Source: Castellaniella daejeonensis (lineage in GTDB: Bacteria; Pseudomonadota; Gammaproteobacteria; Burkholderiales; Burkholderiaceae_B). From it: a DNA stretch of 64,000 nucleotides. Shown here in pieces: positions 19,766 to 30,086 of the stretch. The DNA is taken from NCBI RefSeq assembly GCF_039523555.1, contig NZ_BAAAFN010000020.1:13170-77169 (forward strand), read 5' to 3'. The translations under genes and the position numbers were made by a program. The notes under the pieces were generated by a model that searched no databases, was not told where the DNA came from, and saw only the letters and a list, made by a program, of their open reading frames with translations. Each line of letters begins with the position of its first letter. Position 1 is the stretch's first letter.

Positions 19766-20122
19766 TCACTTGAGACTGGAATAGTAGGCGGCAACGTCGG
19801 CCATGTCCTGCTCGGACAGGGACCGCGCGATGGCGTCCATGGTCGGGAAGGAACGCGCACCGTTGGCGTATTCCTTCAGGGCCGCGACGATGTAGGCCGC
19901 GTTCTGACCGGCGATCATGGGGACGTGGTACAACTCGGGATAGGCAGCCTTGTAGCCCTGGATTCCATGGCAGCCGATGCACATGGAAACCTTCTGGGCG
20001 CCGGCCTGGACATCGCCCTGGACTGCGGGCGGATCGGCCGCCAGGGCCGGACCAGCCAGCAGACAGGACGCCGCCACCACGACGGCGCCCAAACCACGAT
20101 CAAGCATTGCTCGCGACTTCAT
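19766..20122 (-). CDS. Small periplasmic cytochrome c (class I)
   Basis: 118 residues, signal peptide ending GPALA, one haem site CIGCHG and a C-terminal FPTMDAIARSLSEQDMADVAAYY segment supplying the distal Met and last helix. First gene of the two-cytochrome operon; probable paralogue of its neighbour. ATG 20120-20122 has AAGAGGC upstream. Confidence 0.87.
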   Translation of the reverse strand: MKSRAMLDRGLGAVVVAASCLLAGPALAADPPAVQGDVQAGAQKVSMCIGCHGIQGYKAAYPELYHVPMIAGQNAAYIVAALKEYANGARSFPTMDAIARSLSEQDMADVAAYYSSLK

Positions 20123-20289
20123 ATGGCCTCTTGTCTCTCTGATTCATTTTGTGTCGGCATCGGCCACCCTCCTGCCGGGCCGATAAGGCATGTCGATTGT
20201 ACGATAATTGATCGAATACAGTCAGACATGAAAATTTCAAGTCCATAACATCTGCTTCCGGGCCTCCACGGCGCCACTGAACCTCTTCC

Positions 20290-21153
<864 letters not shown>

Positions 21154-21227
21154 CGACATCGGCCGCCTGCGGCGCGGCACGCAAGCCGCAACATGTTTCT
21201 TCCGTTCCCCCACCACCCGACCGACCC

Positions 21228-21842
21228 ATGAACACATCCGGCTTCAAGCAAACGCCCAGCCCCGTCACCCTGGAAGGCCACGGCGTGCGTCTGGTCCCGC
21301 TGTCCCGCGATCACGCCGGCGGCCTGCGCGCCGCCGCTGCCGACGGCGAGCTGTGGAACCTGCGCGTCACCTCGGTTCCCGAACCCGACCAGACCGAATC
21401 CTACATCGCCCAGGCCCTGAAGGGCTTCGACGATGGCCACATGCTGCCTTTCGCCGTCACGGACGCTGCCAGCGGAGCCATCCTGGGTTCGACGCGCTAT
21501 CACGACATCATCCCGGCGGTCGCCCGCCTGGAGATCGGCTACACCTGGTACGCCCGCTCCCGCCAGCGCACCCACGTGAACACCGCCTGCAAGCTGCTTC
21601 TGCTCGAACATGCGTTCGACACGCTGGGCGCAGCCGTGGTGGGCTGGCGCACCGACAACTACAACCACGCATCCCAGCGTGCCATCGAGCGTCTGGGCGC
21701 GCACCGCGACGGCGTGCTCCGCCATCACGCGCTGCGGCGCGACGGCACCGTGCGCGACACGGTCATGTACAGCCTGCTGGCGGGCGAATGGCCCGAGGTT
21801 CGCGCCCACCTGCTCTACCAGCTGCGGCGCCCCCGCGCCTGA
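21228..21842 (+). CDS. GNAT-family N-acetyltransferase (RimJ/RimL-like)
   Basis: 204 residues of the RimJ/RimL GNAT fold: GHGVRLVPLSRDHAGGL at the N-terminus, the EIGYTWYARSRQRTHVNTACKLLLLEHAF acetyl-CoA region split over residues 100-130, and NHASQRAIERLGAHRDG near the end. Target unknown. It separates moxR from the VWA gene and is in the same direction with short gaps, so it is probably co-transcribed. Confidence 0.87.
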   Translation: MNTSGFKQTPSPVTLEGHGVRLVPLSRDHAGGLRAAAADGELWNLRVTSVPEPDQTESYIAQALKGFDDGHMLPFAVTDAASGAILGSTRYHDIIPAVARLEIGYTWYARSRQRTHVNTACKLLLLEHAFDTLGAAVVGWRTDNYNHASQRAIERLGAHRDGVLRHHALRRDGTVRDTVMYSLLAGEWPEVRAHLLYQLRRPRA

Positions 21843-21861
21843 CGCCGCACCCATTCCGGCC

Positions 21862-23031
21862 ATGCTGACCGATTTCTTCCTCCAGTTGCGTGCCGCGGGC
21901 ATCCCGGTCTCCATCCGGGAATACCTGAGCCTGCTCGAACTGCTGTGCAGCCCGGCCGCACCCACGAGCACGGAAGCGTTCTACCACCTGGCGCGCCTGG
22001 CGCTGGTCAAGGACGAGACCCGCTACGATCGCTACGACCGGGTCTTCGCCGCCTTCATCGGCCAGCTCCAGGCCCGCGCCGGCGGGCCCGACATCCCTCC
22101 CGACTGGCTGGTGCAGACCTTCCGCAAGCAGCTCACCGACGAGGAAAAGGCAGCCCTGGAAAAGCACGGCTGGGCCCGGCTGATGGAAATGTTCCGCGAG
22201 CGCCTGGCCGAGCAGAAGGAACGCCACGCAGGTGGCAGCAAATGGATCGGCACCGGGGGCTCTTCGCCCTTCGGCCACGGCGGTTATCACCCGGAAGGCA
22301 TCCGCATCGGCGGTCCATCGGCCGGCAACCGCACGGCCATCAAGGTCTGGGAACGGCGCGACTATCGCGACTACGATGACCAGCAGGTCCTGGGCACGCG
22401 CAACTTCAAGATGGCGCTGCGGCGCCTGCGGCGCTTCGCCCGCCAGGGCGCGGCGCTGGAACTGGACATGCCGGGCACCATCCGCGGCACCGCCGAGCAG
22501 GCCGGGATGCTGGACCTGCACTGGATGCCCGAGCGCCACAACACCGTCAAGGTGCTGATGCTGCTGGACGTGGGCGGCAGCATGGACGACCACATCGCCC
22601 GCATCGAATCGCTGTTCTCCGCGGCCCGCAGCGAATTCCGGCACCTGGAAGTCTATTACTTCCACAACTGCCCCTATGAATCCGTCTGGCGCCACAACAG
22701 CCGCCGCCACGGCGAGCGCATAGAGACCTGGGACCTGCTGCGCACCTACGGCGAGGACTGGCGCCTGATCCTGGTGGGCGACGCGTCCATGAGCCCCTAC
22801 GAACTGCTGTACCCGGGCGGTTCGATCGAGCACCACAACGAAGAGACCGGGGCCGCCTGGCTGCAGCGCATCCTGGGCCACTGGCCGCACGCCGTCTGGC
22901 TGAACCCGGAACCTTCCGGTTCCTGGCAGTACCGCCAGTCCATCGCCCTGGTCAAGGAACTGATGCACGACCGCATGTTCGGCATGACGATGGACGGACT
23001 GGAACAGGCGATGCGGCTGCTGTCGAAGTAG
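21862..23031 (+). CDS. VWA domain protein, CoxE-like
   Basis: 389 residues. The C-terminal half has a von Willebrand A domain with MIDAS-like motif LLDVGGSMDDH and LILVGDASMSPYEL; the N-terminal half resembles CoxE/DUF58-type proteins. These work with MoxR ATPases. It starts 19 bp after the GNAT gene stop. Confidence 0.86.
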   Translation: MLTDFFLQLRAAGIPVSIREYLSLLELLCSPAAPTSTEAFYHLARLALVKDETRYDRYDRVFAAFIGQLQARAGGPDIPPDWLVQTFRKQLTDEEKAALEKHGWARLMEMFRERLAEQKERHAGGSKWIGTGGSSPFGHGGYHPEGIRIGGPSAGNRTAIKVWERRDYRDYDDQQVLGTRNFKMALRRLRRFARQGAALELDMPGTIRGTAEQAGMLDLHWMPERHNTVKVLMLLDVGGSMDDHIARIESLFSAARSEFRHLEVYYFHNCPYESVWRHNSRRHGERIETWDLLRTYGEDWRLILVGDASMSPYELLYPGGSIEHHNEETGAAWLQRILGHWPHAVWLNPEPSGSWQYRQSIALVKELMHDRMFGMTMDGLEQAMRLLSK

Positions 23032-23171
23032 ACCGAAGCAGGCCGGCCTCGTGACGGGTGACATCGACATGTCATGATGTGACCTCGGGGCCGAATTGAT
23101 TCCGATCCCCGGTATCCGCCTGGCGACCAGCGGGCAACGCGTGCGTTCCGGGGCGCCCATGCGGTAATGTT

Positions 23172-25979
23172 ATGGGCCGCACCTTTTCACTCACGACGTT
23201 CCCCGCACCCATGCTCCGGCCGAACCCCCTGCCCTCCCTGTTTCTTGCGTTCTGCCTGCTGGCAGCACCCGTCCTGCACAGCCCCGCGCTTGCCAAACCT
23301 GCCGCCGCGCAGAGCCTTCCCGCCGGCGTCCACCAGGTCGTCATGATCGAAGGCGTGACGGAATACCGCCTGGACAACGGCCTGCAGGTACTGCTTGCCC
23401 CGGATGATTCCCGCGCCCAGACCACGGTAAACATGAGCTACCGCGTCGGCTCGCGCAACGAAGGACCGGGCGAGACCGGCATGGCGCACCTGCTGGAGCA
23501 CCTGCTGTTCCGTGGCAGCCCGAAACACCCGGACGCCCTGGCCGAATTCGCGCGCCGGGGGCTGGCGGCCAACGGCTCGACCACCGCCGACCTGACGAAC
23601 TATTACGCCACGTTCGCCAGCGACCCCGACACGCTGCGCTGGTACCTGTCCTGGCAGGCCGACGCCATGCTGAACGCGCGCATCGCCCGCGCGGACCTGG
23701 ACGCGGAAATGCCGGTGGTGCGCAACGAAATGGAACGTGGCGAAAACAGCCCGTTCAGCATGCTGATGCAGCAGGTTGCCTCGGCTGCCTATGTCTGGCA
23801 CCCCTACGGCCGCAGCGTGATCGGTGCGCGTTCCGATGTGGAGCACGTCGGCATCGAGCCGCTGCGCGCCTTCTACCATCGATACTACCGTCCGGACAAT
23901 GCCACGCTGATCATCACAGGCCGCTTCGATGCGCGGCAGACGCTGCAATGGATCGCGCAGGCGTTCGGCGCCATCGCCCGGCCCGGCGGCGCGCTGCCGC
24001 CCGAATACACGGTCGAACCCGTCCAGCAGGGCGCGCGCAGCGTCACCCTGCGGCGCATCGGCGGCAGCCCCATCGTCCTGGCGCAGTATCACCTGCCGGA
24101 GGCTGCCGGCGACGCCTACACGGCCCTGTCGATCGGCAGCGCCATGCTGGCCGACACCCCGGCCGGACCGCTCTACCAGGCCCTGGTGGCCAAGGGCCTG
24201 GCCAGCAGCGTGTTCGGCTTCGCCCGGCCCATGAAGCAGCCCGGCTACGCGGTATTCGGCGCGCAGGTACAGCCCGGGGCGGATCCCCAGGCAGCCATGG
24301 CGGCCCTGGAACGCACCCTGGAAACCGAAGGGATCGGTCAGCTGGACCAGGCCGCGCTGGAGCGCATCCGCACGGCCTGGCTGAACGACTGGAAACAGAC
24401 CTACAACCAGTCCGGCGCCCTGGCGCAAGCCCTGTCCGACGCCGTCGCCTGGGGGGACTGGCGCCTGTTCTTCATCGAGCGCCTGCGGGTCCGGGCGCTG
24501 ACGCTGGATGCAATCCGCACGCAGCTGAGCGCCTGGCTGCTGCCCAGCAACCGCACCAGCGGGATGTACCTGCCGACGCCGGACCCGAAGAACGCGCCAG
24601 CGCCCGCCCCGGCCGACCTCGGCCCGTGGATCGGGCAGCTCGACACGGGCACCGGGCGCCCCGCCGTGGCGGCCTTCGACACCCGCCCCCTGTCCATCGA
24701 CGCCGCCACCCGGCGCAGCGCCCTGGCCCTGCCCAACGGCCCGGTGTCCCTGGCCCTGCTGCCCAAGGCCACCGCGGGAGAGCAGGTTCATGCCGTATTG
24801 CGCATGGGCTTCGGCAACGCCGAGGCATTGCGCGGGCAGGACCTCGTGCCCTTCGCCACCGGCGCCATGCTGCTGCGCGGCGCCGACGGCATGAGCCGCC
24901 AGCAGATCGAAGATCGCCTGAACGCACTGGACTCCCAACTGTCGTTCGGCGCCGATGGCAACGTGCTGAACGTTTCCCTGCGCAGTTCCCGCGAACACCT
25001 GGCCGATGCACTGGACCTGGTGTTCCACCTGCTGCGCGCGCCGGCCTTTCCGGAGGACGAACTGGAGCGGCTCAAGCGCAGCCTGCGCACCCGGGTGGAA
25101 AACGACGCATCGAGTCCGGCCTACCTGGTGCGCAACACGCTGCGGCGGCATGGACAGCCCTGGGACCGGGACGATGTCCGCTATACCCCCACGACGGCCG
25201 AAACCCTGGCCTGGATCGAAGCCCTGAGCCGCGAACGGCTGCGCAGGTTCCATGAACGGTTCTACGGCGCGGGCCACCTGTCCCTGGCCGTGGTGGGGGA
25301 TTTCGACCCCGCCGTGGTGGAACAGCGCCTGCGCGCCGGCCTGTCCGGCTGGCGGACCGCTCCGGCCTACGAACGCCTGGCCGATCCCTGGCATGCGGTC
25401 GAACCCAAGACCTTCCGCATCCCGGCGCCGGGCAAGGCCAACGCCGAATACCGGGCCGCCCTGCCCCTGAAACTGCGGGACACCGATCCGCGCTGGCCCG
25501 CGCTGATGCTGGCGAACTATCTGATCGGCGGCTCCGAGGATTCCCGTCTGTGGCAGGCCATCCGGGTGCGCGGCGGCCTGTCCTACGGCGTGGGCAGCGC
25601 CGTCAGCGCCTCGCCCTTCGAAGAATCGGGGGCATGGATGCTGTTCGCCAGCATGGCCGCGCAGAACGCCGACACGCTGCAGGCTGAGATGCGTACCGTC
25701 CTGGACGAGACCCTGAAGACCGGCTTCACCCAGGCTGAAGTCGACCGGGGGGTCCAGTCGCTGCTGAACTACCTGCAACTGGGGCGCTCAGACGACGCCT
25801 ACCTGGCGGGCCGCTGGATCGACTATCTGGACTCAGGCCGCAGCTTCGCCTGGCAGCAGCACATCATCGACCAGTTGCGCGACCTGGAGGCCGGGCAGGT
25901 CAACGCCGCCATGCACGGGCTGCTCGATCCCGAGGCGCTCAGCATCGCCGTGGCGGCCGACCCCGACCCGAAGCACTGA
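23172..25979 (+). CDS. M16-family zinc metallopeptidase (two-domain, pitrilysin-like)
   Basis: A 935-residue exported protease with a signal peptide (residues 15-42 if the first ATG is used; ATG 23211 is an equally good start and gives a cleaner signal). The inverted zinc motif HLLEH is in GMAHLLEHLLFRG, with the downstream glutamate in VVRNEMERGEN. Two M16 halves are fused; the second half lacks the HxxEH motif, as usual. Likely periplasmic peptide degradation. Confidence 0.9.
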   Translation: MGRTFSLTTFPAPMLRPNPLPSLFLAFCLLAAPVLHSPALAKPAAAQSLPAGVHQVVMIEGVTEYRLDNGLQVLLAPDDSRAQTTVNMSYRVGSRNEGPGETGMAHLLEHLLFRGSPKHPDALAEFARRGLAANGSTTADLTNYYATFASDPDTLRWYLSWQADAMLNARIARADLDAEMPVVRNEMERGENSPFSMLMQQVASAAYVWHPYGRSVIGARSDVEHVGIEPLRAFYHRYYRPDNATLIITGRFDARQTLQWIAQAFGAIARPGGALPPEYTVEPVQQGARSVTLRRIGGSPIVLAQYHLPEAAGDAYTALSIGSAMLADTPAGPLYQALVAKGLASSVFGFARPMKQPGYAVFGAQVQPGADPQAAMAALERTLETEGIGQLDQAALERIRTAWLNDWKQTYNQSGALAQALSDAVAWGDWRLFFIERLRVRALTLDAIRTQLSAWLLPSNRTSGMYLPTPDPKNAPAPAPADLGPWIGQLDTGTGRPAVAAFDTRPLSIDAATRRSALALPNGPVSLALLPKATAGEQVHAVLRMGFGNAEALRGQDLVPFATGAMLLRGADGMSRQQIEDRLNALDSQLSFGADGNVLNVSLRSSREHLADALDLVFHLLRAPAFPEDELERLKRSLRTRVENDASSPAYLVRNTLRRHGQPWDRDDVRYTPTTAETLAWIEALSRERLRRFHERFYGAGHLSLAVVGDFDPAVVEQRLRAGLSGWRTAPAYERLADPWHAVEPKTFRIPAPGKANAEYRAALPLKLRDTDPRWPALMLANYLIGGSEDSRLWQAIRVRGGLSYGVGSAVSASPFEESGAWMLFASMAAQNADTLQAEMRTVLDETLKTGFTQAEVDRGVQSLLNYLQLGRSDDAYLAGRWIDYLDSGRSFAWQQHIIDQLRDLEAGQVNAAMHGLLDPEALSIAVAADPDPKH

Positions 25980-26003
25980 AGGCCGCGAACCGCACAAAGA
26001 AAA

Positions 26004-26036
26004 ACCCCGTTCGCCGGCCGGGCCGGTGAACGGGGT
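26004..26036 (-). terminator. Rho-independent terminator downstream of dnaJ
   Basis: Stem ACCCCGTTCGCCGG (26004-26016 region) with complement ending at 26036, followed leftward by TTTTTCTTTG. It lies between the convergent M16 and dnaJ genes. Confidence 0.75.
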
Positions 26037-26059
26037 GGACATCGGGCGGCTGGCCTGCG

Positions 26060-27190
26060 TCAGGAGAAGAAGTTCTTCACCTTGTCGGTCCAGGATTCGC
26101 TCTTGGGCGAATGGCGGTCGCCGCCGCTGTTCAGGGACGCCTCGAACTGGCGCAGAAGCGCTTTCTGTTCTTCGTTCAGGCGCACGGGGGTTTCCACCAC
26201 GATGTGGCAATACAGGTCGCCGGGATAGCTGGAACGCACGCCCTTGATGCCCTTGCCGCGCAGTCGGAAGGTCTTGCCGGTCTGTGTGCCTTCGGGAATG
26301 GTGATTTCCCCGCGCCCGGACAGCGTCGGGACTTCCTGCACGCCCCCCAGCGCCGCCTTGGTGAAGGGGATGGTCAGCTCGCAGTGCAGGTCCTCGCCCT
26401 GGCGCTCGAAGATGCCGTGCGGCTTGATGCGGATCTCGACGTACAGGTCGCCCGGAGGCCCGCCGTTCAGCCCCGGCTCGCCATTGCCGGTGGAACGGAT
26501 GCGCATGCCGTCGTCGATCCCCGCGGGAATCTTGACCTGCAGGGTCTTGTTCTTGCGGACACGGCCCACGCCCTCGCAATCGACGCAGGGATCGGTGATC
26601 TCGCGGCCGGTGCCATGACAGGTCGGGCAGGTCTGCTGGACGCTGAAAAAGCCCTGCTGCATGCGCACGGCGCCGCTGCCGCCGCAGGTATGGCAGGTGC
26701 GCGGCGAGGTGCCGGGTCGGGCGCCCGAGCCATGGCAGGTTTCGCAGGATTCCCAACTGGGAATGCGGATCTCGGTGTCGAACCCGTTGGCCGCCTGCTC
26801 CAGGCTGATCTCCAGCGAGTATTTCAGGTCGGCGCCGCGATAGACCTGGGGTCCGCCGCCCCGGCGGCCTGCGGCAGCGCCGAATATTTCCCCGAATATG
26901 TCGCCGAAGGCGTCGGCAAAACCGCCCGCGCCGCCATTCATGCCGGCGCCGGCCGCCGCGTTCGGATCCACGCCGGCATGACCGAAACGGTCATAGGCCG
27001 CGCGCTTTTCCGGATCGGACAGCATCTCGTAGGCTTCCTTGGCCTCTTTGAATTTGTCCTCGGCCTCCTTGCTGTCCGGATTGCGGTCCGGGTGGTATTT
27101 CATGGCCAGCTTGCGGTAGGCCTTGCGGATGTCGTCGTCCGAGGCGTTCTTGGCCACGCCCAGGACGTCGTAAAAATCTCGTTTTGCCAT
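26060..27190 (-). CDS. dnaJ: Chaperone protein DnaJ
   Basis: 376 residues: J domain with HPD in MKYHPDRNPD, a Gly-rich region (GAGMNGGAGGFADAFGDIFGEIFG), four CxxCxGxG zinc repeats (CETCHGSG, CHTCGGSG, CPTCHGTG, CVDCEGVG) and the C-terminal substrate domains. Hsp40 co-chaperone that delivers substrates to DnaK and stimulates its ATPase. Downstream of dnaK with a 173-bp hairpin-rich gap. Confidence 0.97.
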   Translation of the reverse strand: MAKRDFYDVLGVAKNASDDDIRKAYRKLAMKYHPDRNPDSKEAEDKFKEAKEAYEMLSDPEKRAAYDRFGHAGVDPNAAAGAGMNGGAGGFADAFGDIFGEIFGAAAGRRGGGPQVYRGADLKYSLEISLEQAANGFDTEIRIPSWESCETCHGSGARPGTSPRTCHTCGGSGAVRMQQGFFSVQQTCPTCHGTGREITDPCVDCEGVGRVRKNKTLQVKIPAGIDDGMRIRSTGNGEPGLNGGPPGDLYVEIRIKPHGIFERQGEDLHCELTIPFTKAALGGVQEVPTLSGRGEITIPEGTQTGKTFRLRGKGIKGVRSSYPGDLYCHIVVETPVRLNEEQKALLRQFEASLNSGGDRHSPKSESWTDKVKNFFS

Positions 27191-27363
27191 GGATTCGGGT
27201 TGCCTGTGCTATGCGCTGCTGATTGAAGGACACATGCCCGGCCCGGTGCAGAACCGGTTCCGGGCAGGCTCGCTGTTCCCCGGGCGGCTTGCGGGCCGCC
27301 CCGGCTCGCCGGGCGCGGAACCGCCCTGCCGGGCGTTCCGCGCCGAGGCGCGTCCGGCGGGGA

Positions 27364-29286
27364 TCAGTCGCGCTTCACTTCCTTGAAGTCGGCATCGACG
27401 ACGTCGTCTTCCGCCGGCTTGGCGCCATCGGCCGCAGCCGCGCCCGCAGCCGCCTGCTTGGCCTGCATGTCGGCGTACATCTTTTCGCCGAGCTTCTGCG
27501 AGGCGGTGGACAGGGCCTCGACCTTGGCGTCGATGGCGGCCTTGTCGTCGCCCTTGATGGCTTCTTCAAGTTCCTTGATGGCCGATTCGATGGCTTCCTT
27601 TTCGGAGGCTTCGAGCTTGTCGCCGTATTCCGTCAGGGACTTGCGCGTGGCGTGGACCAGGCCGTCGGCCTGGTTGCGCGCCTGCGCCAGTTCGGCGATG
27701 CGGTGGTCTTCCTCGGCGTTGGCCTCGGCGTCCTTCACCATGCGCTCGATCTCTTCCTCGGTCAGGCCCGAGCTGGCCTTGATCGTGATCTTGTTTTCCT
27801 TGCCGGTGCCCTTGTCCTTGGCCGACACGTGCAGGATGCCGTTGGCGTCGATGTCGAAGGTGACCTCGATCTGCGGCAGGCCACGCGGGGCCGGCGGGAT
27901 GCCTTCCAGGTTGAACTCGCCCAGCGCCTTGTTGCCCGCGGCGACTTCGCGCTCGCCCTGGTAGACCTTGATGGTCACGGCCGGCTGGTTGTCATCCGCC
28001 GTGGAGAACACCTGCGAGAAGCGCGTCGGGATGGTGGTGTTCTTCTTGATCATCTTGGTCATGACGCCACCCAGGGTCTCGATCCCCAGGGACAGCGGCG
28101 TCACGTCGAGCAGCAGCACGTCCTTGCGGTCGCCAGACAGCACGGAACCCTGGATCGCGGCGCCGGCGGCCACAGCCTCGTCGGGGTTCACGTCCTTGCG
28201 CGGCTCGCGGCCGAAGAATTCCTTGACCTTTTCCTGGACCTTGGGCATGCGGGTCATGCCCCCGACCAGGATCACGTCGTCGATATCGGAAGCCTTGACG
28301 CCGGCGTCCTTGATCGCCACGCGGCAGGGTTCGATCGTGCGTTCGATCAGTTCCTCGACCAGCGCTTCCAGCTTGGAGCGAGTGATCTTCAGGTTCAGGT
28401 GCTTGGGACCGGAGGCGTCGGCCGTGATGTACGGCAGGTTGATCTCGGTCTGCTGCGTGGAGGACAGCTCGATCTTGGCCTTTTCGGCGGCTTCCTTCAG
28501 ACGCTGCAGGGCAAGCACGTCCTTGGACAGGTCGGCGCCCGACTCCTTCTTGAACTCGGTGATGATGTAGTCGATGATGCGCTGGTCGAAGTCTTCGCCG
28601 CCCAGGAACGTGTCGCCGTTGGTCGACAGCACCTCGAACTGCTTTTCGCCATCCACATCCGCGATCTCGATGATGGACACGTCGAAGGTGCCGCCGCCCA
28701 GGTCATAGACCACGATCTTGCGATCGCCGCGCTCGGACTTGTCCAGGCCGAAGGCCAGGGCCGCCGCGGTCGGCTCGTTGATGATGCGCTTGACTTCCAG
28801 GCCGGCGATGCGGCCGGCGTCCTTGGTCGCCTGGCGCTGGCTGTCGTTGAAGTAGGCCGGCACGGTGATCACGGCCTCGGTGACTTCCTCGCCCAGGTAG
28901 TCCTCGGCGGTCTTCTTCATCTTGCGCAGGATGTCGGCGGACACTTGCGGGGGAGCCAGCTTCTTGTCCTGGGCCTCGACCCAGGCGTCGCCGTTTTCAG
29001 CCTTGACGATCTTGTAGGGCATCAGGTCGATGTCCTTCTGCACGGCCTTTTCTTCGAACTTGCGGCCGATCAGGCGCTTGACGGCGAAGATGGTGTTCTT
29101 CGGGTTGGTGACGGCCTGGCGCTTGGCCGGCGCGCCCACCAGGATCTCGCCGTCCTGCATGTAGGCGACGATGGACGGCGTGGTGCGCGCGCCTTCGGAG
29201 TTTTCAATGATCTTGACCTTGGAACCGTCCAGCACTGCGACGCAGCTGTTGGTCGTGCCCAGGTCGATGCCGATGATCTTGCTCAT
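27364..29286 (-). CDS. dnaK: Chaperone protein DnaK (Hsp70)
   Basis: 640 residues; ATPase domain beginning MSKIIGIDLGTTNSCV, the phosphate loop VYDLGGGTFDVSI, the interdomain linker DVLLLDVTPLSLG, substrate domain and Ala/Gly-rich tail ending in DDVVDADFKEVK. The start is ATG 29284-29286 (CAGGATC upstream), not the longer reading frame. Middle gene of grpE-dnaK-dnaJ. Confidence 0.98.
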   Translation of the reverse strand: MSKIIGIDLGTTNSCVAVLDGSKVKIIENSEGARTTPSIVAYMQDGEILVGAPAKRQAVTNPKNTIFAVKRLIGRKFEEKAVQKDIDLMPYKIVKAENGDAWVEAQDKKLAPPQVSADILRKMKKTAEDYLGEEVTEAVITVPAYFNDSQRQATKDAGRIAGLEVKRIINEPTAAALAFGLDKSERGDRKIVVYDLGGGTFDVSIIEIADVDGEKQFEVLSTNGDTFLGGEDFDQRIIDYIITEFKKESGADLSKDVLALQRLKEAAEKAKIELSSTQQTEINLPYITADASGPKHLNLKITRSKLEALVEELIERTIEPCRVAIKDAGVKASDIDDVILVGGMTRMPKVQEKVKEFFGREPRKDVNPDEAVAAGAAIQGSVLSGDRKDVLLLDVTPLSLGIETLGGVMTKMIKKNTTIPTRFSQVFSTADDNQPAVTIKVYQGEREVAAGNKALGEFNLEGIPPAPRGLPQIEVTFDIDANGILHVSAKDKGTGKENKITIKASSGLTEEEIERMVKDAEANAEEDHRIAELAQARNQADGLVHATRKSLTEYGDKLEASEKEAIESAIKELEEAIKGDDKAAIDAKVEALSTASQKLGEKMYADMQAKQAAAGAAAADGAKPAEDDVVDADFKEVKRD

Positions 29287-29390
29287 GTTGGATCCTGTCG
29301 ATATTTGAATGATGGAGCGAGCCACCGGCTCGCCGATGGTTCGAATATGGGGTTTCCGGACCCGGTTTCAAGGCCCGGGCCGGCGGGGTC

Positions 29391-29969
29391 TCAGGCGGGG
29401 CCGGACGATACCATGACCAGCGCCGGGCGCAGGACGCGATCGGCGATCAGGTAGCCCTTCTGCAGGGTCTGGGCCACGGCGCCCTGGGGATGCTCGGAAG
29501 GCACGTTGGAAATCGCCTGGTGGCGGTGCGGGTCGAAAACATCGCCGGGCGCGGGCGCGATCTCGCGCATCTGGTTGCGCTCGAAGGCATTGTTCAACTG
29601 CCGCAGCGTGGCCTCGACGCCCTGGCGCCAATCTTCCACAGTCTGGTTTTCCTGGGCCAGGGCGGCTTCCAGGCTGTCGCGCACCGGGATCAGGCTCTCG
29701 GCAAACGATTCCGTGCCGAACTTGCGGGCCTTGGCCACGTCTTCCTGGGCGCGGCGCCGCACGTTTTCGACTTCGGCGTGGGCCCGCAGCAGCTGGTCGT
29801 GGTAATCGGCGACCTGCTTCTGGGCTTCGTCCAGCAGTGCGGCCAGGTCTTCGCCCGGCTGGGCGGCTTCGGGCTGCCCGGCGGACTCATCGGCCGGATT
29901 CCGGCCTGCGGACGGGGTTTCGGCGCTCGGCGCGGCTTGCGGGTCCAAGTCTTCCTGGGGTGCCGACAT
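29391..29969 (-). CDS. grpE: Nucleotide exchange factor GrpE
   Basis: 192 residues: acidic disordered N-terminus, long coiled coil (residues 55-110) and a beta-domain ending in GYLIADRVLRPALVMVS. It releases ADP from DnaK. ATG 29967-29969 was chosen over the longer frame because it gives the usual MSAPQEDLDP start. A sigma-32 promoter is visible upstream. Confidence 0.95.
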   Translation of the reverse strand: MSAPQEDLDPQAAPSAETPSAGRNPADESAGQPEAAQPGEDLAALLDEAQKQVADYHDQLLRAHAEVENVRRRAQEDVAKARKFGTESFAESLIPVRDSLEAALAQENQTVEDWRQGVEATLRQLNNAFERNQMREIAPAPGDVFDPHRHQAISNVPSEHPQGAVAQTLQKGYLIADRVLRPALVMVSSGPA

Positions 29970-30011
29970 ATTCAAATCTCCAATGCTGAAAGGGGGTGAA
30001 CGCTTGGGTAG

Positions 30012-30038
30012 ATGGGGATGAGGCGCACATTCTTCAAG
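30012..30038 (-). promoter_or_regulatory. Sigma-32 heat-shock promoter of grpE-dnaK-dnaJ
   Basis: On the minus strand CTTGAA (30038-30033) is followed after 15 bases by CCCCATCT (from 30017), matching the sigma-32 consensus. It lies about 45 bp upstream of the grpE start and inside the gap after hemH. Confidence 0.8.
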
Positions 30039-30086
30039 CCCCGGCACGACGCCGCCCGATGTCGGGCCGGCGCATCCGGCCCGCGC